From: Primulina eburnea
Taxonomy: Eukaryota > Streptophyta > Magnoliopsida > Lamiales > Gesneriaceae
Direction of reading: 5' to 3'
DNA length: 64,000 nucleotides
NCBI RefSeq assembly: GCF_022965805.1
Contig: NW_027331428.1
Location: forward strand, 115,245 to 179,244
Part shown: one piece after another, positions 22,829-35,110 of the stretch
Numbering within the stretch: the stretch's first letter is position 1
Layout: the number at the start of each line of letters is the position of its first letter
Position numbers and translations under genes: made by a program
Notes under the pieces: generated by a model
What the model was told of the DNA's origin: nothing
Databases searched by the model: none
Seen by the model: only the letters and a program-made list of their open reading frames with translations

Positions 22829-25800
22829 ATGCCTCCTAGAAGAGCAGCCGTACCTCTACGACCAGCAGCGCCAGAGCAGGGGAGTACATCCGGAGATTCT
22901 ATGGATGTTACGGCGACCCCTATGGAGACGTTGCTGAAGCGATTCCAATCCTTTCGACCTCCCACTTTAAAAGGTACCGAGAATGCCATCGAGTGCGAAA
23001 GTTGGCTTGAAGATATTGAGATGCTATTCGACTCGTTGGAGTACAGTGATGAGAAGAGGATCAAGCTAATTGGCCATCAATTGCAAGATATAGCAAAGAA
23101 TTGGTGGTTGAACATTAGGAGAGCTTTAGAGCAGCGGGGTACCGAAATTTCTTGGAAGGTATTCAAAACCGAGTTTTATCAGCGATTCTTCCCTGTATCC
23201 TACCGTAAAGATAAAGGCGCTGAATTCGCAAACCTGAGGCAAGGACCATTGAACATTGAGGAGTACGTTGCTAAATTCTCTTCTTTGCTTCGTTTTGCAC
23301 CCCATGTTTCAGGAAATGACGAGGCCATGGCGGATCAGTTTATAAATGGCCTGAATCCAGATATCTTTACGTTAGTCAATACTGGGAGACCCGATAACTT
23401 CTCGGATGCATTGAATCGTGCCAAAGGAGCTGAAGCAGGATTGCTTAGACAACGGAGTGCTCCGTATGTTGCACCAAGTCCAAGACCGCCACTACCTCCA
23501 TCCCAAGTTCCTCCTCCTCGAGTCGAAAGTGGTGGTAGTGGTAGTGGACGCAAAGAACAGCTGAAGGCGAAGGGGAAACAGTTTAAAAGACCAGGGAGCA
23601 GTTCATCGAGCTCCAGCGGATCAAAACAGAGTGGTTTTGATCAAAGTTCAAGGTTTATCGGTGGTTATTGCAGTTCCTGTGGAGGAAAGCATGCGACTGA
23701 ACAGTGTCAAGGGGTGACAGGGAGATGCAACTATTGCAGGCAACCAGGGCATTTTGCCAAAGTCTGTCCACAGAGAGGTGTACAGCAAGGCCAGAGTGGA
23801 AGAGCATCCGGTTCAGTACCTCAGTTTGAGCGGCAGGCATCGTCGGTTCACTCTTTTCAGCCTCCACCAGCACCGACTCCACCCAGAGGCCGAGGTAGTC
23901 AGACTGTGACTCAACCTCCGAGGCAACAGGCCCAAGTGTTTGCGTTGACAGAGGAGCAAGCACAAGATGCACCAGATGATGTTATAGCAGGTAACTGTCT
24001 CCTTTATGGTTATCCTGCTTATATCTTGATAGATACAGGTGCATCGCATACATTCATCTCAGAACGATTTGCATTGTTGCATTCATTGCCTGTTGAGTCG
24101 TTGTTAGACGTTGTGTCTATTAATTCTCCGTTGGGAAGTGGATTAATATCTGTAACTACGGTTAGACATTGCATTCTACAGTTTGAGGGGCATGAGATTG
24201 ACCTAGATTGTATAGTGTTGGGTCTAGCTGATTTTGATTGTATAGTCGGTATTGACATGCTAACGAAGTACAGAGCCACCGTGGATTGTTTCCATAAGAT
24301 TGTCAGATTCAGACCCGAGATGACAGACGAGTGGAAATTCTACGGGAAGGGTTCCAGATCTCGGATTCCCTTGATTTCGGCTCTTACTATGAACAGACTG
24401 TTACAGAAAGGAGCGGATGGTTTCTTTGTTTATGCTGTAGATATGCAGAAGTCGAGCCCGGCATTGGCAGATCTGCCAGTAGTACGGGAATTTCCAGATA
24501 TTTTTCCAGATGAGATCCCAGGATTACCTCCGGTTCGTGAGATAGATTTCAGCATTGAACTTGCGCCAGGTACCGTACCTATTTCGAGAGCTCCATATAG
24601 GATGGCACCCATCGAACTCAAAGAATTGAAAGCACAATTAGAAGATCTTCTAGCCAAGGGATATATCAGACCTAGTGTATCTCCTTGGGGCGCTCCGGTG
24701 CTGTTCGTGCGAAAGAAAGATGGGTCGATGCGGTTGTGTATCGATTACCGGCAGTTGAACAAGGCAACGATCAAGAATAAATATCCTTTGCCTAGGATCG
24801 ATGACCTATTTGATCAGTTGCAGGGATCCTCGGTCTATTCTAAGATTGATTTACGTTCTGGTTATCATCAGCTCAGAGTTCGAGATATAGACATACCAAA
24901 GACAGCGTTTCGAACCAGGTATGGACATTACGAATTTATTGTCATGCCTTTTGGTTTAACAAATGCTCCTGCGGTATTTATGGGCTTGATGAACCAAGTG
25001 TTTCAGAGATATCTAGATGAATTTGTGATTGTCTTCATTGATGACATTTTGGTGTATTCGAAGAACAGAAATGAGCATGCAGAGCATCTCAGAATTGTGT
25101 TGCAGACGTTGAGAAATGAGCGACTGTATGCTAAATTGTCAAAATGTGAGTTTTGGTTGAATAGAGTTGTCTTCTTAGGACATATCATTTCTGGAGATGG
25201 TATTTCTGTTGATCCAAGTAAAGTGGAAGCTGTGATCAGTTGGTCGAGACCAACTTCTGTACCAGAAATACGCAGTTTCATGGGCTTAGCCGGATATTAC
25301 AGAAGATTTATAAAAGATTTCTCCAGTATTGCAAAACCAATAACTCAATTAACACAAAAGAATGCACCATTTGTTTGGTCAGAGGAGTGTGAGTCTAGCT
25401 TTGTTGAATTGAAGAAAAGGCTGACCAGTGCTCCAGTATTGACGATACCTTCAGGTACAGGTGATTTTGTTGTATATTGTGATGCTTCTCATAGAGGTTT
25501 GGGATGTGTTCTTATGCAGCGAGGTCATGTGATCGCATACGCCTCGAGACAATTGAAGCCACATGAAGTTCGATACCCCATTCATGATCTTGAATTGGCG
25601 GCTATCGTGTTTGCATTAAAGATTTGGCGTCATTATCTCTATGGCGAGAAATTTGAGATCTTTTCCGATCACAAGAGCTTAAAGTACCTATTTTCTCAAT
25701 CAGAATTGAATATGAGGCAACGTAGATGGCTAGATCTTCTGAAAGACTTTGACTGTGAAATCAAATATTATCCAGGTAAGTCAAATGCAGCAGCAGATGC

Positions 25801-27364
25801 CTTGAGTCGTAAGGTATGTTCATTGTCCTTATCGACGATAGGTGTTAACAAGTTAGTTGAAAATTGCTGTATGTCTGGATTAGAATTTGATACAGATAGT
25901 AAGCCACTACGACTCTTTACGATCCAAGTTGAGCCCAATTTGATTATGAGGATTAAGGAAGCACAAAAAACTGATCAGAATGTGCAAAGATCAATCCAAA
26001 TGGTCAGATCAGGGCATGTATCAGAATATCAGGTACGAGATCATGTGTTGTACGTGAATAACCGTCTAGTTGTGCCAGATGTTGCAGATTTGAGGCAGCA
26101 GATTCTGACAGAGGCACATTGTAGTCGGTTCAGCATTCATCCTGGAGGCAGGAAGATGTACAATGACTTGAAGACCCAATTCTGGTGGAAACAAATGAAG
26201 TCAGACATTGCCGAATTTGTGTCTAAATGCTTGAACTGCCAACAGGTGAAGGCCGAGAGGAAGAAGCCGGGGGGTTTACTTCAGAGTTTATCCATTCCAG
26301 AATGGAAATGGGACCACATTTCCATGGATTTCGTGACGAAGTTACCTCGATCATCCAGAGGTTGCGATGCGATTTGGGTCATTATTGACAGATTGACCAA
26401 ATCTGCTTGTTTCATCCCTTATAGAATGACGTATAGACAGGATCAGATGGCGGAGATTTATATTCGTGAGGTAGTCAGATTGCATGGAGTGCCGAAGTCT
26501 ATCGTATCAGATCGTGATCCACGATTCACTTCACACTTCTGGCACAGTTTACAGCAGGCGTTAGGTACGACCTTACACCTTAGCACTGCTTACCATCCTC
26601 AGACAGACGGACAGTCAGAACGGACTATCCAGACATTAGAGGATATGTTGAGAGCCGTCGTACTAGATTTTGGCATTAGTTGGCAAGATTCCCTACCTCT
26701 TTGCGAATTCTCGTACAATAATAGCTATCAGACGAGCATTGAGATGGCACCGTTTGAAGCTTTGTATGGCAAGAAGTGCAGATCTCCACTATATTGGGAC
26801 GATGTTTCAGAAGTACCAGAACTTGGGCCAGATATGATTCGTGACATGACTGAGAAGGTAAAGATCATTCAGAAACGATTGAAGACAGCACAAGATCGAC
26901 AAGCAAAGTACGCCAATATCAGACGTAGACCGTTAGTATTTGAGGCGGGAGATAGAGTGTTTTTAAAGATTTCTCCATTCAGAGGCGTTGTTCGATTTGG
27001 CAAACGCGGAAAACTCTCTCCTCGATACATTGGTCCTTACGAGATTCTTGAAAAGATTGGCGATCGAGCTTATCGACTTGCTCTTCCTCCTTCCTTATCC
27101 GGAATACATGACGTATTTCATGTATCAATGTTACGCAGATATATGCCAGATGTTTCTCATGTTATTCAACCGAACGAAGCTGAACTTGATCACACCTTGA
27201 GCTATATAGAACGACCGATACAGATTCTTGATCGAAAGGACAAACAGCTCAGAACGAAGACCATTCCACTTGTGAAAGTTCAGTGGAGTCGACATGGCAT
27301 TGAGGAAGCGACGTGGGAAACGGAAGAAAACATGAGACAGAAACACCCCGAGTTATTTATATGA
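22829..27364 (+). CDS. gag-pol: Intact Gag-Pol polyprotein of B1 (1511 aa)
   Basis: One frame carries all retrotransposon proteins. Gag capsid region is about residues 35-215 ([26 protein letters not shown]), then a Pro/Ser/Gly linker and a CCHC knuckle at about 300-313 ([14 protein letters not shown]). The aspartic protease has DTGA at 402. Reverse transcriptase includes [10 protein letters not shown] and FIDDILVYS, with catalytic Asp 738-739. RNase H starts near Asp885 (YCDAS) and includes SDHKSL. Integrase has a zinc-binding end (His1097, Cys1134, Cys1137) and catalytic D1167, D1228, E1264 with the usual 35-residue D-E spacing. A GPY motif ([18 protein letters not shown]) and a chromodomain-like tail ([16 protein letters not shown]) close it. 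The start is the first ATG after the primer site (MPPRR). No stop or frameshift was seen. Family: Ty3/gypsy chromovirus, Tekay/Del-like by motif recall. Gag and Pol share one frame, so their ratio is set by some other means. Confidence 0.96.
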   Translation: MPPRRAAVPLRPAAPEQGSTSGDSMDVTATPMETLLKRFQSFRPPTLKGTENAIECESWLEDIEMLFDSLEYSDEKRIKLIGHQLQDIAKNWWLNIRRALEQRGTEISWKVFKTEFYQRFFPVSYRKDKGAEFANLRQGPLNIEEYVAKFSSLLRFAPHVSGNDEAMADQFINGLNPDIFTLVNTGRPDNFSDALNRAKGAEAGLLRQRSAPYVAPSPRPPLPPSQVPPPRVESGGSGSGRKEQLKAKGKQFKRPGSSSSSSSGSKQSGFDQSSRFIGGYCSSCGGKHATEQCQGVTGRCNYCRQPGHFAKVCPQRGVQQGQSGRASGSVPQFERQASSVHSFQPPPAPTPPRGRGSQTVTQPPRQQAQVFALTEEQAQDAPDDVIAGNCLLYGYPAYILIDTGASHTFISERFALLHSLPVESLLDVVSINSPLGSGLISVTTVRHCILQFEGHEIDLDCIVLGLADFDCIVGIDMLTKYRATVDCFHKIVRFRPEMTDEWKFYGKGSRSRIPLISALTMNRLLQKGADGFFVYAVDMQKSSPALADLPVVREFPDIFPDEIPGLPPVREIDFSIELAPGTVPISRAPYRMAPIELKELKAQLEDLLAKGYIRPSVSPWGAPVLFVRKKDGSMRLCIDYRQLNKATIKNKYPLPRIDDLFDQLQGSSVYSKIDLRSGYHQLRVRDIDIPKTAFRTRYGHYEFIVMPFGLTNAPAVFMGLMNQVFQRYLDEFVIVFIDDILVYSKNRNEHAEHLRIVLQTLRNERLYAKLSKCEFWLNRVVFLGHIISGDGISVDPSKVEAVISWSRPTSVPEIRSFMGLAGYYRRFIKDFSSIAKPITQLTQKNAPFVWSEECESSFVELKKRLTSAPVLTIPSGTGDFVVYCDASHRGLGCVLMQRGHVIAYASRQLKPHEVRYPIHDLELAAIVFALKIWRHYLYGEKFEIFSDHKSLKYLFSQSELNMRQRRWLDLLKDFDCEIKYYPGKSNAAADALSRKVCSLSLSTIGVNKLVENCCMSGLEFDTDSKPLRLFTIQVEPNLIMRIKEAQKTDQNVQRSIQMVRSGHVSEYQVRDHVLYVNNRLVVPDVADLRQQILTEAHCSRFSIHPGGRKMYNDLKTQFWWKQMKSDIAEFVSKCLNCQQVKAERKKPGGLLQSLSIPEWKWDHISMDFVTKLPRSSRGCDAIWVIIDRLTKSACFIPYRMTYRQDQMAEIYIREVVRLHGVPKSIVSDRDPRFTSHFWHSLQQALGTTLHLSTAYHPQTDGQSERTIQTLEDMLRAVVLDFGISWQDSLPLCEFSYNNSYQTSIEMAPFEALYGKKCRSPLYWDDVSEVPELGPDMIRDMTEKVKIIQKRLKTAQDRQAKYANIRRRPLVFEAGDRVFLKISPFRGVVRFGKRGKLSPRYIGPYEILEKIGDRAYRLALPPSLSGIHDVFHVSMLRRYMPDVSHVIQPNEAELDHTLSYIERPIQILDRKDKQLRTKTIPLVKVQWSRHGIEEATWETEENMRQKHPELFI

Positions 27365-27448
27365 TATGAGTATGTATTCAGTTTAGATTATCAAACTGTT
27401 TTAGATACTTTGTATGGTTACTTCAGTTCGAGGACGAACTTCTGTCTT

Positions 27449-27461
27449 AGAGGGGGAGAAA
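27449..27461 (+). other. Polypurine tract of B1
   Basis: AGAGGGGGAGAAA immediately precedes the 3' LTR. Confidence 0.92.
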
Positions 27462-29017
27462 TGTAATGCCCAGAGCAATGATTGACATGTACGAATTCAT
27501 AGATATGTTGTGAAGATTGTACATAACCATAAGAAATAAGAAATGATATCATATATGATTTTCAGTATGATTATGACTTGTTAGGACAGAAGTACTGTAT
27601 TGGATTATGATTGAGAATATGATAGTGTTGATATCTATTGAGAATTAGATTGACCGGCATCGAGAATATTGGAGTATTTATATTTCGGTGAGACCGGAAG
27701 GACCGAACCGAGATCGGAACGTACGATCAGAGTTCGCACCGTCCGTTCGGAGTTCGGAGCGTCCGAGCCAGGTGGCTGGACACATGGATGGCATGCAATA
27801 GTTCGGATCGACCGATCGTAGTTCGGATCATCCGAGACAGTTGGCTGGAGACGTGGAAGACATGCAGGATTCGGAACGTCCGAAGTGAGTTCGGAGCGTC
27901 CGAAGTATGTCAGATCGGATCGTCCGAAGTAGATCGGATCTTCCGATCGTTGTCTATAAATAGAGGCGCGAGGTCTCAGTTTAGAGTCATTCCTACGAGG
28001 TCTCAGTAGAATTAGAAGTGTTAGAAAGTCATTTCTATTTCAGATTCATCTTCTCGACTGTGACAGCAATTCTACGACGGAAGGTATACTACATGCTTTG
28101 TTTTGGGGAATCACGACTCAAATGAGATCACATTTGAGTTTCCCAACTAAAATCACATACGAGTTTTATTGTTTATATCTTGATATAGGTATTATTATAG
28201 ATTTGTTTATATGCAAATCTCGTTATGCTTTGTTTACAGATCATGTTACATTGCATTAGATGTTTATTAGAACTTGTATTCAATTCCTATTATGCTTTGT
28301 TTACAGATCATGTTACATTGCATTAGATGATTATGCTTGTTTACAGATTTTGTATTCATGCATTAAGATAGGACAGTCTGGAGATCAGGCAGACTTCTAG
28401 ACGTTCGGTTCTATCCCAGCTTAGGGGAAGATCACCCCCCTATTGTAGACGTGGATACAGATCAGGCCGAAGTCTAGGAATAAGACGTACCGTCACCCCG
28501 ATTGGGAGGGTAGGTGATAGATCGTCTTATTCACACCGGGATCCCTAGAGTTTTAGTCGAGTCGCATCTAGACATGATTAGGCTCGCATTTCATGATTTT
28601 ATATGAATGACATTCATATCAGCATGTTTCATGTTTTATAGTATTTATATGCATGTTCACATGTTTATACTGGGATTTGTTCTCACCGGTTTTCCGGCTG
28701 TTGTTATGTCTGTATGTGTGCATAACAACAGGTGGGGCAGGATTTGGGTCGAGACAGAGATGATCGTGTTAGCGTGGAAATCTCGGGCCTAGCAGATGGA
28801 CCAGTAGTTGTCTGTTATTATGTACTGTCTTTTATTACTGGTTAAGGAAAACATACAGAATAATACATGTATTTGATGTTTGTATGTTGTATTTAAATAA
28901 AGAACTCATGCTCGTTTGTTTACATTAGATTTAAGGTAAAAAGCGAAAAATTGACCCACGTTTTTAATAACAATCCATTTAATCCCAAGAAAAAGAATTA
29001 GAGCCCGGGTCCCCACA
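27462..29017 (+). repeat. 3' LTR of B1 (1556 bp)
   Basis: Nearly identical to the 5' LTR, with TATA at 27955-27962 and the hairpin at 28698-28731. It ends GGGTCCCCACA, followed by the TTATT target duplication (29018-29022). Confidence 0.95.
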
Positions 29018-29116
29018 TTATTATTGTTCTTGAGGTGTTAGTTGTTGTTGGTTGTTCGTTTCAGAGTTTCGGATCGATTTTTAGTTGCGTTGGTTTTGTT
29101 CATTGCCGTAGCAAGA

Positions 29117-29343
29117 GTGCACCCGCGCTCTTAGAGGAGTGCCCCCGCGGTGTACTGTTCATGATTTTGGATTTGGGAGGCCGTGGCATCACCGCACCCG
29201 CGGCAGTGCAAGCACCGCACCCGCGGTGAGACCGCACCCGGGGTAATTGCAGGACCGCACCCGCGGTCATCGAGTTCAGGGAATTGTTTGGATTGCCGTG
29301 AGCTTAGCGCACCCGCGGTGCTTGTGGCAGCGCACCCGCGGTG
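29117..29343 (+). promoter_or_regulatory. C LTR GC-rich array of CGCACCCGCGGT motifs (8 copies)
   Basis: Copies or near copies of GCACCCGCGGTG, each with a CCGCGG palindrome or a one-base variant, occur at about 29117, 29149, 29192, 29216, 29233, 29256, 29309 and 29332. They precede a pyrimidine-rich leader. No clear TATA box was found. By analogy with A, B and D this is the likely upstream promoter region (inference). Confidence 0.5.
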
Positions 29344-29537
29344 GAGGTATGGGCGAGATATTTAGTTGCTTTTTGGAGTGGTTGGCTTCATTTCTACCTT
29401 TCCTTTTCCTCCATTCTCGATTTCCTCTCATTTTCTTAGGGTTTTCTACCATTTCATTCATTTCCTACCTTTGATTCTTGGATCTAGTTGGATTTCCGAG
29501 TTGAGATCGAGCTTCTACGTTGTGAGAGGAAGCTTAG

Positions 29538-30270
29538 GTAAGTTTTTGGTTGAGTTCTATCATGGTTTTTGGTAATGAGATGCTATAGGTTGATGTATTG
29601 GTTGGTTTAATGGATTATTTGACTTGTATTTTTGGTTATAGAGTTGATTTTGGTGTTATTTATGGATTATTGTTGTAGGTGGTGTACCAAGTGATTAGTT
29701 GGAGGTGTTCTATTGGTTTGTAAGTGGAATTTCATCCCTTTGCTCACATGATGTTATATGTATTGTATTTCAAAGGTTTCAAAGTGTTATTCCCTTCAAT
29801 TGATCCATTGTTATGTATTGATTCAATTGATTATCTATTGGAGGCATTGTATGTCTCATTTATTGAAAAAGGGAATACAAGAGAAAAGATATAGTTTCCA
29901 AAGTGATTGGTTAAATGCTATTGAGAATTCAAATGTTTTTATTGGATTGATTGAATCATAGTCAGAGCATTGCATGCAATTAGTTGATCAACAACCATAG
30001 GCTTTTATCCCTCACAGTTATCGATTTATATCGATGGGATATTTGCAACCACAGTCAGAGATACTATTGATATCAATCCAACCAGAGAAAAGAGAAATAC
30101 CATCGTATTGCTATCTATTGCTACAGTTATTGCTACAGTATTCATGTTTCAGAGTTGATGGTATTTATGATTTCAAGTCATGTTTTACAGAGTATACTAT
30201 GTATCATTGCTATGTAGAGTTCCACTTGCTGAATTTTTATACTCATTTCAGTTATTTTCATGTGATGCAG
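29538..30270 (+). other. Candidate leader intron in C LTR
   Basis: A strong plant-type donor (CTTAG then GTAAGTTTTT) at 29538 is followed 733 bases later by TTTTCATGTGATGCAG at 30270. Both sites are kept in C2. Splicing would remove much of the AT-rich LTR leader before gag. There is no transcript evidence. Confidence 0.3.
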
Positions 30271-30523
30271 ATAAGAGCGACAGACCAGGACGTTGACTGT
30301 GGTCAGAGGTCATATGCATACGAAGATTGGAAGGATGATGTTTTTGTTATCATTTGGGACATGATCATAGGAATGATTGTTTTGCATTTTGTATATCATT
30401 TGAATGATCATGTATTTATTTTGTAAACATTTTATGAAATGTATTTTGAAACTCCTTCCATTTGAAAGAAAATTTTAAATTCCGCTGTATTTTTATCGTT
30501 ACGGGTCAGGGTGTCACATTTAG

Positions 30524-30535
30524 TGATATCAGAGC
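30524..30535 (+). other. Primer binding site of C1
   Basis: TGATATCAGAGC, a one-base variant of the initiator Met-tRNA site, follows the LTR end by five bases. Confidence 0.85.
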
Positions 30536-30654
30536 GGTGTTCTTCGGACCAATGCATATGACTTCGTCTACTTTCAACTGTCCGGGTATGTTTTCTTTGC
30601 ATCTATTTATTCATTGTTATCTATTGATTGGTGTCTTGTGAGCAATTGTAGAGT

Positions 30655-31707
30655 ATGCCACCTAAGAGGAAAGCAGTAGAGGGTGAGGATAGTTCTTCCT
30701 CTAGAGTTGTCGATGAGTTCGGCAAGTTGCTTAAGGAGCAGGCCAAGGTCCATAGTGAGCAGATTCAGCAGCTGCTTCGATTGCAAGGAACAAGACAGGG
30801 TAGAGCCCAAGGTAGAGTTCCAGTTGCTCAGGCTGTTGGCACTGATGCCGTCTTTTCTGCTTTCAAGAGAATGGAACCACCGGAATTCGCAGGTAGCACC
30901 GATCCTTTAGTTGCTGTCGAGTGGGTCAAGGCTTTAGAGGCGATCTTCGATCACCTCCAGTAAGAGGACAAAGACAGGATCAGCTATGCCGTTTTCATGT
31001 TGGTTAAGGCTGCCCGCATTTGGTGGAATGCGACGAAAGTTGGAGTTGATGTTGCGACATTGAAGTGGTTAGAGTTCACAGACTTGTTCTATGACAAGTA
31101 TTTTCCCGACGCACTTCGAACGAGGAAGGTTACGGAGTTCTTGGAGCTTCAACAGGGGAGCTTGGATGTCGGTCAGTATATTCTCAAGTTTGAGGAGGGT
31201 TGCTTGTTTGCTCCTTACATTGCTTCCAATGACAAAGACAAAGGCGCTCATTTCATTCGAGGCCTTAGAGCTGAGATTCGTCGTGATATCAACATGTCCA
31301 AGGCCGTGACTTTCAAGGAGATCGTGTCCAAAGCTTTGTTGGCCGAGCAAGACGAGAAGGACATCACTAGAGAGAGGCAGGAGAGGCACCAAGCTGTTGC
31401 TCAGAGAGGCCAAGGCTCGAATCAGAGGGGCAGGGATCGTTTCAAGGGCAAGGGCAAGATGGAGTCGAGTCCTAGACCACCGTCAGTTCCAGTTGATCCC
31501 GAGAAGCCACTGTGTCCTAAGTGTGGCAAGCATCATCGAGGAGAGTGCAGATTTGGCACTCATTCTTGCTATCGTTGTGGCACGGCAGGCCACGTTGCCA
31601 GAGATTGTCCACGAGGAGCTAGCCAAGGGAAGGTGCAGGGTCGTATCTTTACGATGACGAAGGAAGGTATTAATCATGATTCTTCTGTGATCTCTATGCT
31701 ATTCTAA
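30655..31707 (+). pseudogene. gag: gag of C1 with a premature stop
   Basis: The frame starts ATG CCA CCT AAG AGG and runs through a Gag capsid region (FKRMEPPEFAGSTDP, EWVKALEAIFDHLQ). It meets TAA at 30961-30963, then continues in the same frame (ISYAVFMLVKAARIWWN, FELQQGSL-type motifs) to a zinc-knuckle region with CPKCGKHHRGEC and CYRCGTAGHVARDC (about 31568-31609), and stops at 31707. In an intact relative this frame would lead into protease; here a frameshift near 31700 separates them. The stop makes a truncated Gag of 102 residues lacking the nucleic-acid binding knuckle. The same region in C2 is also broken. Confidence 0.85.
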
Positions 31708-31718
31708 TTTCAGGCAGA

Positions 31719-32662
31719 GTAGCTACGACTTTGATAGATACTGGTGCTACTCATTCTTTTATGTCTGAATTGTTTTTGAGATCTTTGGGTATAGTTCCTT
31801 CTGTTCTTCCCCTCCAGCTTAGTGTTGTTTTGCCTTCGGGGGACGTGTTGTGCCCGACATCGATTGTGTTTGCGTGCCCTGTTCGTATTGAGGAGCGAGT
31901 TGTCTTCGCTGATTTGATTTTTATCCCTATGGTTGCCTTTGATGTTATTCTTGGCATGGATTGGCTTTCGACTTACCGTGCAGTTATCGATTGTGTTGCT
32001 AAGAAGGTGACTTTTGCAGATGTTGGCCAGGGAGGAGTTCTCGCCAGCACAGGTACTTCGCTGGTCCTTCCTTTTATTTCTTGTCTTGAGGCTGAGAAGT
32101 TGATGTGTAGAGGTTGTGATGTGTTTCTGGCTTCTATTGTGGATGTGGATAGACTGATTAAGTGAATATTGATGATATCGATGTTGTGAGGGAGTTTGCT
32201 GATGTGTTTGAGGATGATGTTCCGGGTTTGCCGCCGGATAGGGATGTTGAGTTTTCGATCGATTTAGCTCCAGGTACGGTTCCTATTTCTAAGGCTCCGT
32301 ACAGGATGGCCCCTACCGAGATGAAGGAGTTGAAGGCGCAATTGCAGGATCTAGTGGACAATGGTTTCATTCGACCGAGTTCTTCGCCTTGAGGAGCTCC
32401 GGTCCTTTTTGTCAAGAAGAAGGATGGTTCTTTGCGTCTGTGTATCGACTATAGAGAGCTCAACAAAGTGACTGTCAAGAACAAGTATCTGTTGCCACGG
32501 ATTGACGACCTATTTGACCAGCTCCATGGTGCCACTGTCTTTTCGAAGATTGATCTTCGGTCTGGCTACTATCAGTTGAAGGTTAGGGAGTCCGATATCC
32601 CTAAGACAGCGTTCCGACCAGGTACGGTCACTATGAGTTTATGGTTATGTCTTTTGGTCTGA
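31719..32662 (+). pseudogene. pol: pol of C1, first part: protease and N-terminal RT, frameshifted
   Basis: Protease is recognised by LIDTGATHSF from 31731, with the catalytic Asp codon at 31737, and is open to 32165. A frameshift near 32160 moves to the frame with [18 protein letters not shown] and the RT start. There a TGG codon has become TGA at 32390-32392 (PSSSP-stop-GAP, where B1 has Trp). After the stop the frame continues through [18 protein letters not shown] and [12 protein letters not shown] to about 32617, where another small deletion shifts into the frame used by the rest of pol. So protease and early RT cannot be made as a fusion with the rest. Confidence 0.85.
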
Positions 32663-35070
32663 CCAATGACCCTTCAGTCTTTATGGATCTGATGAACCGT
32701 GTGTTCAAGCCTTATCTGGATAGCTTTGTCATTGTCTTCATCGACGATATCCTAATCTATTCCAAGACCAGAGAGCTTCATGCAGAGCATCTCAGAGTGG
32801 TTCTTCAGTTGTTGCGAGAGAAGAGGTTGTTTGCCAAGCTGAAGAAGTGTGAGTTTTGGCTGGATCAGATTTCTTTCCTAGGCCATGTTGTTTCGAGGGA
32901 TGGAATTGCTGTTGATCCATTGAAGATAGAGGCGATTCAGAATTGGCCTATTCCTACTACTGTTTCAGAGGTACGCAGTTTCCTTGGTTTGGCGGGTTAT
33001 TATCGTCGTTTCATTTCAGATTTTTCCAAGATTGCCCTGCCATTGTCCAATCTGACGAGGAAGACTGTGAAGTTCGAGTGGTCCATCGATTGCCAGAGTG
33101 CATTCCAAGAGCTGAAGGATAGATTGACGACAGCTCCTGTTCTTTCATTGCCCAGTGGTTCTGAGGATTTTGTTGTCTATACCGATGCGTCGAAGAGAGG
33201 CCTTGGTGCAGTGCTGATGCAGCGAGGTAAGGTCATTGCCTATGCTTCTCGCCAGTTGAAGGATTACGAGAGGAATTATCCGACGCACGATTTGGAGCTA
33301 GCAGCTGTGGTTTTCGCCCTGAAGATTTGGAGACCTTACTTGTATGGCGAAAAGTGTGAGATCTTCACAGACCACAAGAGTTTGAAGTATCTGTTCTCTC
33401 AGAAAGAGCTCAATATGAGACAGAGGAGGTGGTTAGAGCTTGTCAAAGATTATGATGTGACTATCAGTTACCACCCAGGGAAGGCGAACGTTGTGACAGA
33501 TGCGTTGAGTCGCAAATCGAGTGCTTCTTTGAGTTCTTTTATTCAGAGGCCATTGTGGATGGATTTGCAACGAGAGGATATTTCTTTGGTAGTTCCGGGA
33601 ACCATTGCTCGCCTTTCAGCGTTGGTCATTCGGACTACTTTGACGGACAGGATCCGTAGAGAGCAGGCGACTGATTTGCAGTTGTCAGAGTTGAGAGCTA
33701 GAGCTGAAGAGAGGGGTAACTCAGAGTTTGGTTCGAATGGTGATGGTTTGGTGACTTTCATAGGCCGTATTTGTGTTCCTATTGGCGATGATATTCGACG
33801 AGACATTCTGACAGAGGCTCATACCGCGCCATATTCGATTCATCCAGGCAGTACGAAGATGTATCAGGATCTTCGTCAACTCTACTGGTGGCCAGGTATG
33901 AAGAAAGATATTGCTTTGTTTATTTCTCAGTGCCTTACTTGTCAGCAGGTGAAGATTGAGCATCAGAGACCTGCTGGGACATTGCTATCTTTGCCGATTC
34001 CTCAGTGGAAGTGGGAGCACATTACGATGGATTTCGTGACTGGTCTTCCCAGAGTGCAGAAAGGTTATAATTCCATTTGGGTCATTGTTGATCGGTTGAC
34101 CAAGTCAGCGCACTTTCTCCCAGTCAAGACGACGTACTCCATGAATCAGTATGCCGAGGATTATATTGCAGAGATTGTTAGACTTCATGGTGTCCCTGTG
34201 TCGATCGTGTCTGATCGAGATCCTAGATTTACCTCCGAGTTTTGGAAGAGTCTGCACAGAGCTATGGGATCACGGTTAGTGTTCAGTACAGCTTATCACC
34301 CTCAGAGCGACGGTCAGTCAGAGAGAGTCATTCAGATTCTTGAGGATATGCTCAGAGCTTGTACTATTGATTATTCTGGTAGCTGGGATTCTAAATTGCC
34401 ACTTGTGGAGTTCACGTTCAACAATAGCTACCAGGCGACGATTGGCATGGCACCGTATGAGGCACTTTATGGCAGGAAGTGCAGATCGCCCTTGTATTGG
34501 GATGAGGTTGGTGAGAGGAAGATGTTGAGACCAGAGTTGGTCCAGCAGACTGCCGATGTTGTTGCTGTGATCAGAGAGAGGATGAAGACTGCGCAATCGA
34601 GACAGAAGAGCTATGAAGATGTTCGTCGTAGGCCTTTGCAGTTCGAGGTTGGCGATCACGTGTTTCTGAAGATTGCACCTCTCAAGGGTGTGATGAGATT
34701 TGGCAAGAAGGGCAAGTTGAGTCCGAGGTTTATTGGTCCATTTGAGATTTTGGACAGAGTTGGTGATCGAGCCTACAGATTAGCCCTACCGCCTGATCTT
34801 GACAGAGTTCACAATGTGTTTCACGTATTGATGCTCAGGAAGTATGTTGCGAATCCTTCCCATGTTCTTCACCATGAACCATTGGACTTGACGCCGAGTT
34901 TGACGTACCTAGAGATTCCGATTCAGATTCTGGATCGCACAGTTAGAGTTTTGAGGAACAAAGAGATCGGCATTGTTAAAGTCCTTTGGAGGAACCATTT
35001 GATCGAAGAGGCTACGTGGGAACCAGAGGATGAGATGAGAGAGAAGTATCCTGATTTGTTCGTGCAGTGA
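32641..35070 (+). pseudogene. pol: pol of C1, second part: RT active site, RNase H, integrase, chromodomain-like tail (open 809 codons)
   Basis: This part stays open. It starts within RT ([17 protein letters not shown]), includes the catalytic FIDDILIYS, RNase H ([26 protein letters not shown]), and integrase with a His/Cys zinc end ([19 protein letters not shown]). The core residues are in [15 protein letters not shown] and [11 protein letters not shown]. It ends with GPF ([18 protein letters not shown]) and a chromodomain-like tail ([16 protein letters not shown]). All catalytic residues of RNase H and integrase look present. It is called a pseudogene because the upstream frame is broken and no start exists for this part alone. 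Motifs place it near B1 but in a separate family; the proteins differ at many positions. Confidence 0.85.
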
Positions 35071-35097
35071 CGTCAATTTCGCGGACGAAATTCCTCT

Positions 35098-35110
35098 AAG
35101 GAGGGGAGAT
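35098..35110 (+). other. Polypurine tract of C1
   Basis: AAGGAGGGGAGAT precedes the TGTAATAGCC start of the 3' LTR. Confidence 0.82.

Larger units (their letters stand above)
21023..29017 (+). mobile_element. Element B1: intact autonomous Ty3/gypsy (Tekay/Del-like chromovirus), 7995 bp
   Basis: Both LTRs (21023-22577 and 27462-29017) are almost identical; I see only a one-base indel near the start and one substitution near the end. A primer site, one uninterrupted gag-pol frame, a purine tract and a TTATT target duplication complete the structure. It sits inside the 5' LTR of C1, so it is the youngest insertion here. Everything expected for autonomous movement is present, making it a plausible helper for the enzyme-less A family, which shares its LTR ends, primer site and purine tract. 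Confidence 0.95.
29023..30518 (+). repeat. 5' LTR of C1, second part (after B1)
   Basis: It continues the split LTR and ends GGGTGTCACA, just before the primer site. Together with 20915-21022 it gives an LTR of about 1604 bp. Open frames over the GC-rich array (such as 29183-29365) have no domain and are not called genes. Confidence 0.9.

Noticed and set aside
22807..23064. Minus-strand frames across B1 gag-pol
   Set aside because: Shadows of the intact 1511-codon frame, without domains.
29183..29365. His/Pro-rich small protein in the C LTR
   Set aside because: Product of the CGCACCCGCGGT array; no start context, and overlapping frames are equally open.
30034..30426. 130-codon frame in the C LTR as a gene
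   Set aside because: It lies within the LTR, is Tyr/Phe/His-rich from AT-rich DNA, and is broken in C2; no domain recognised.
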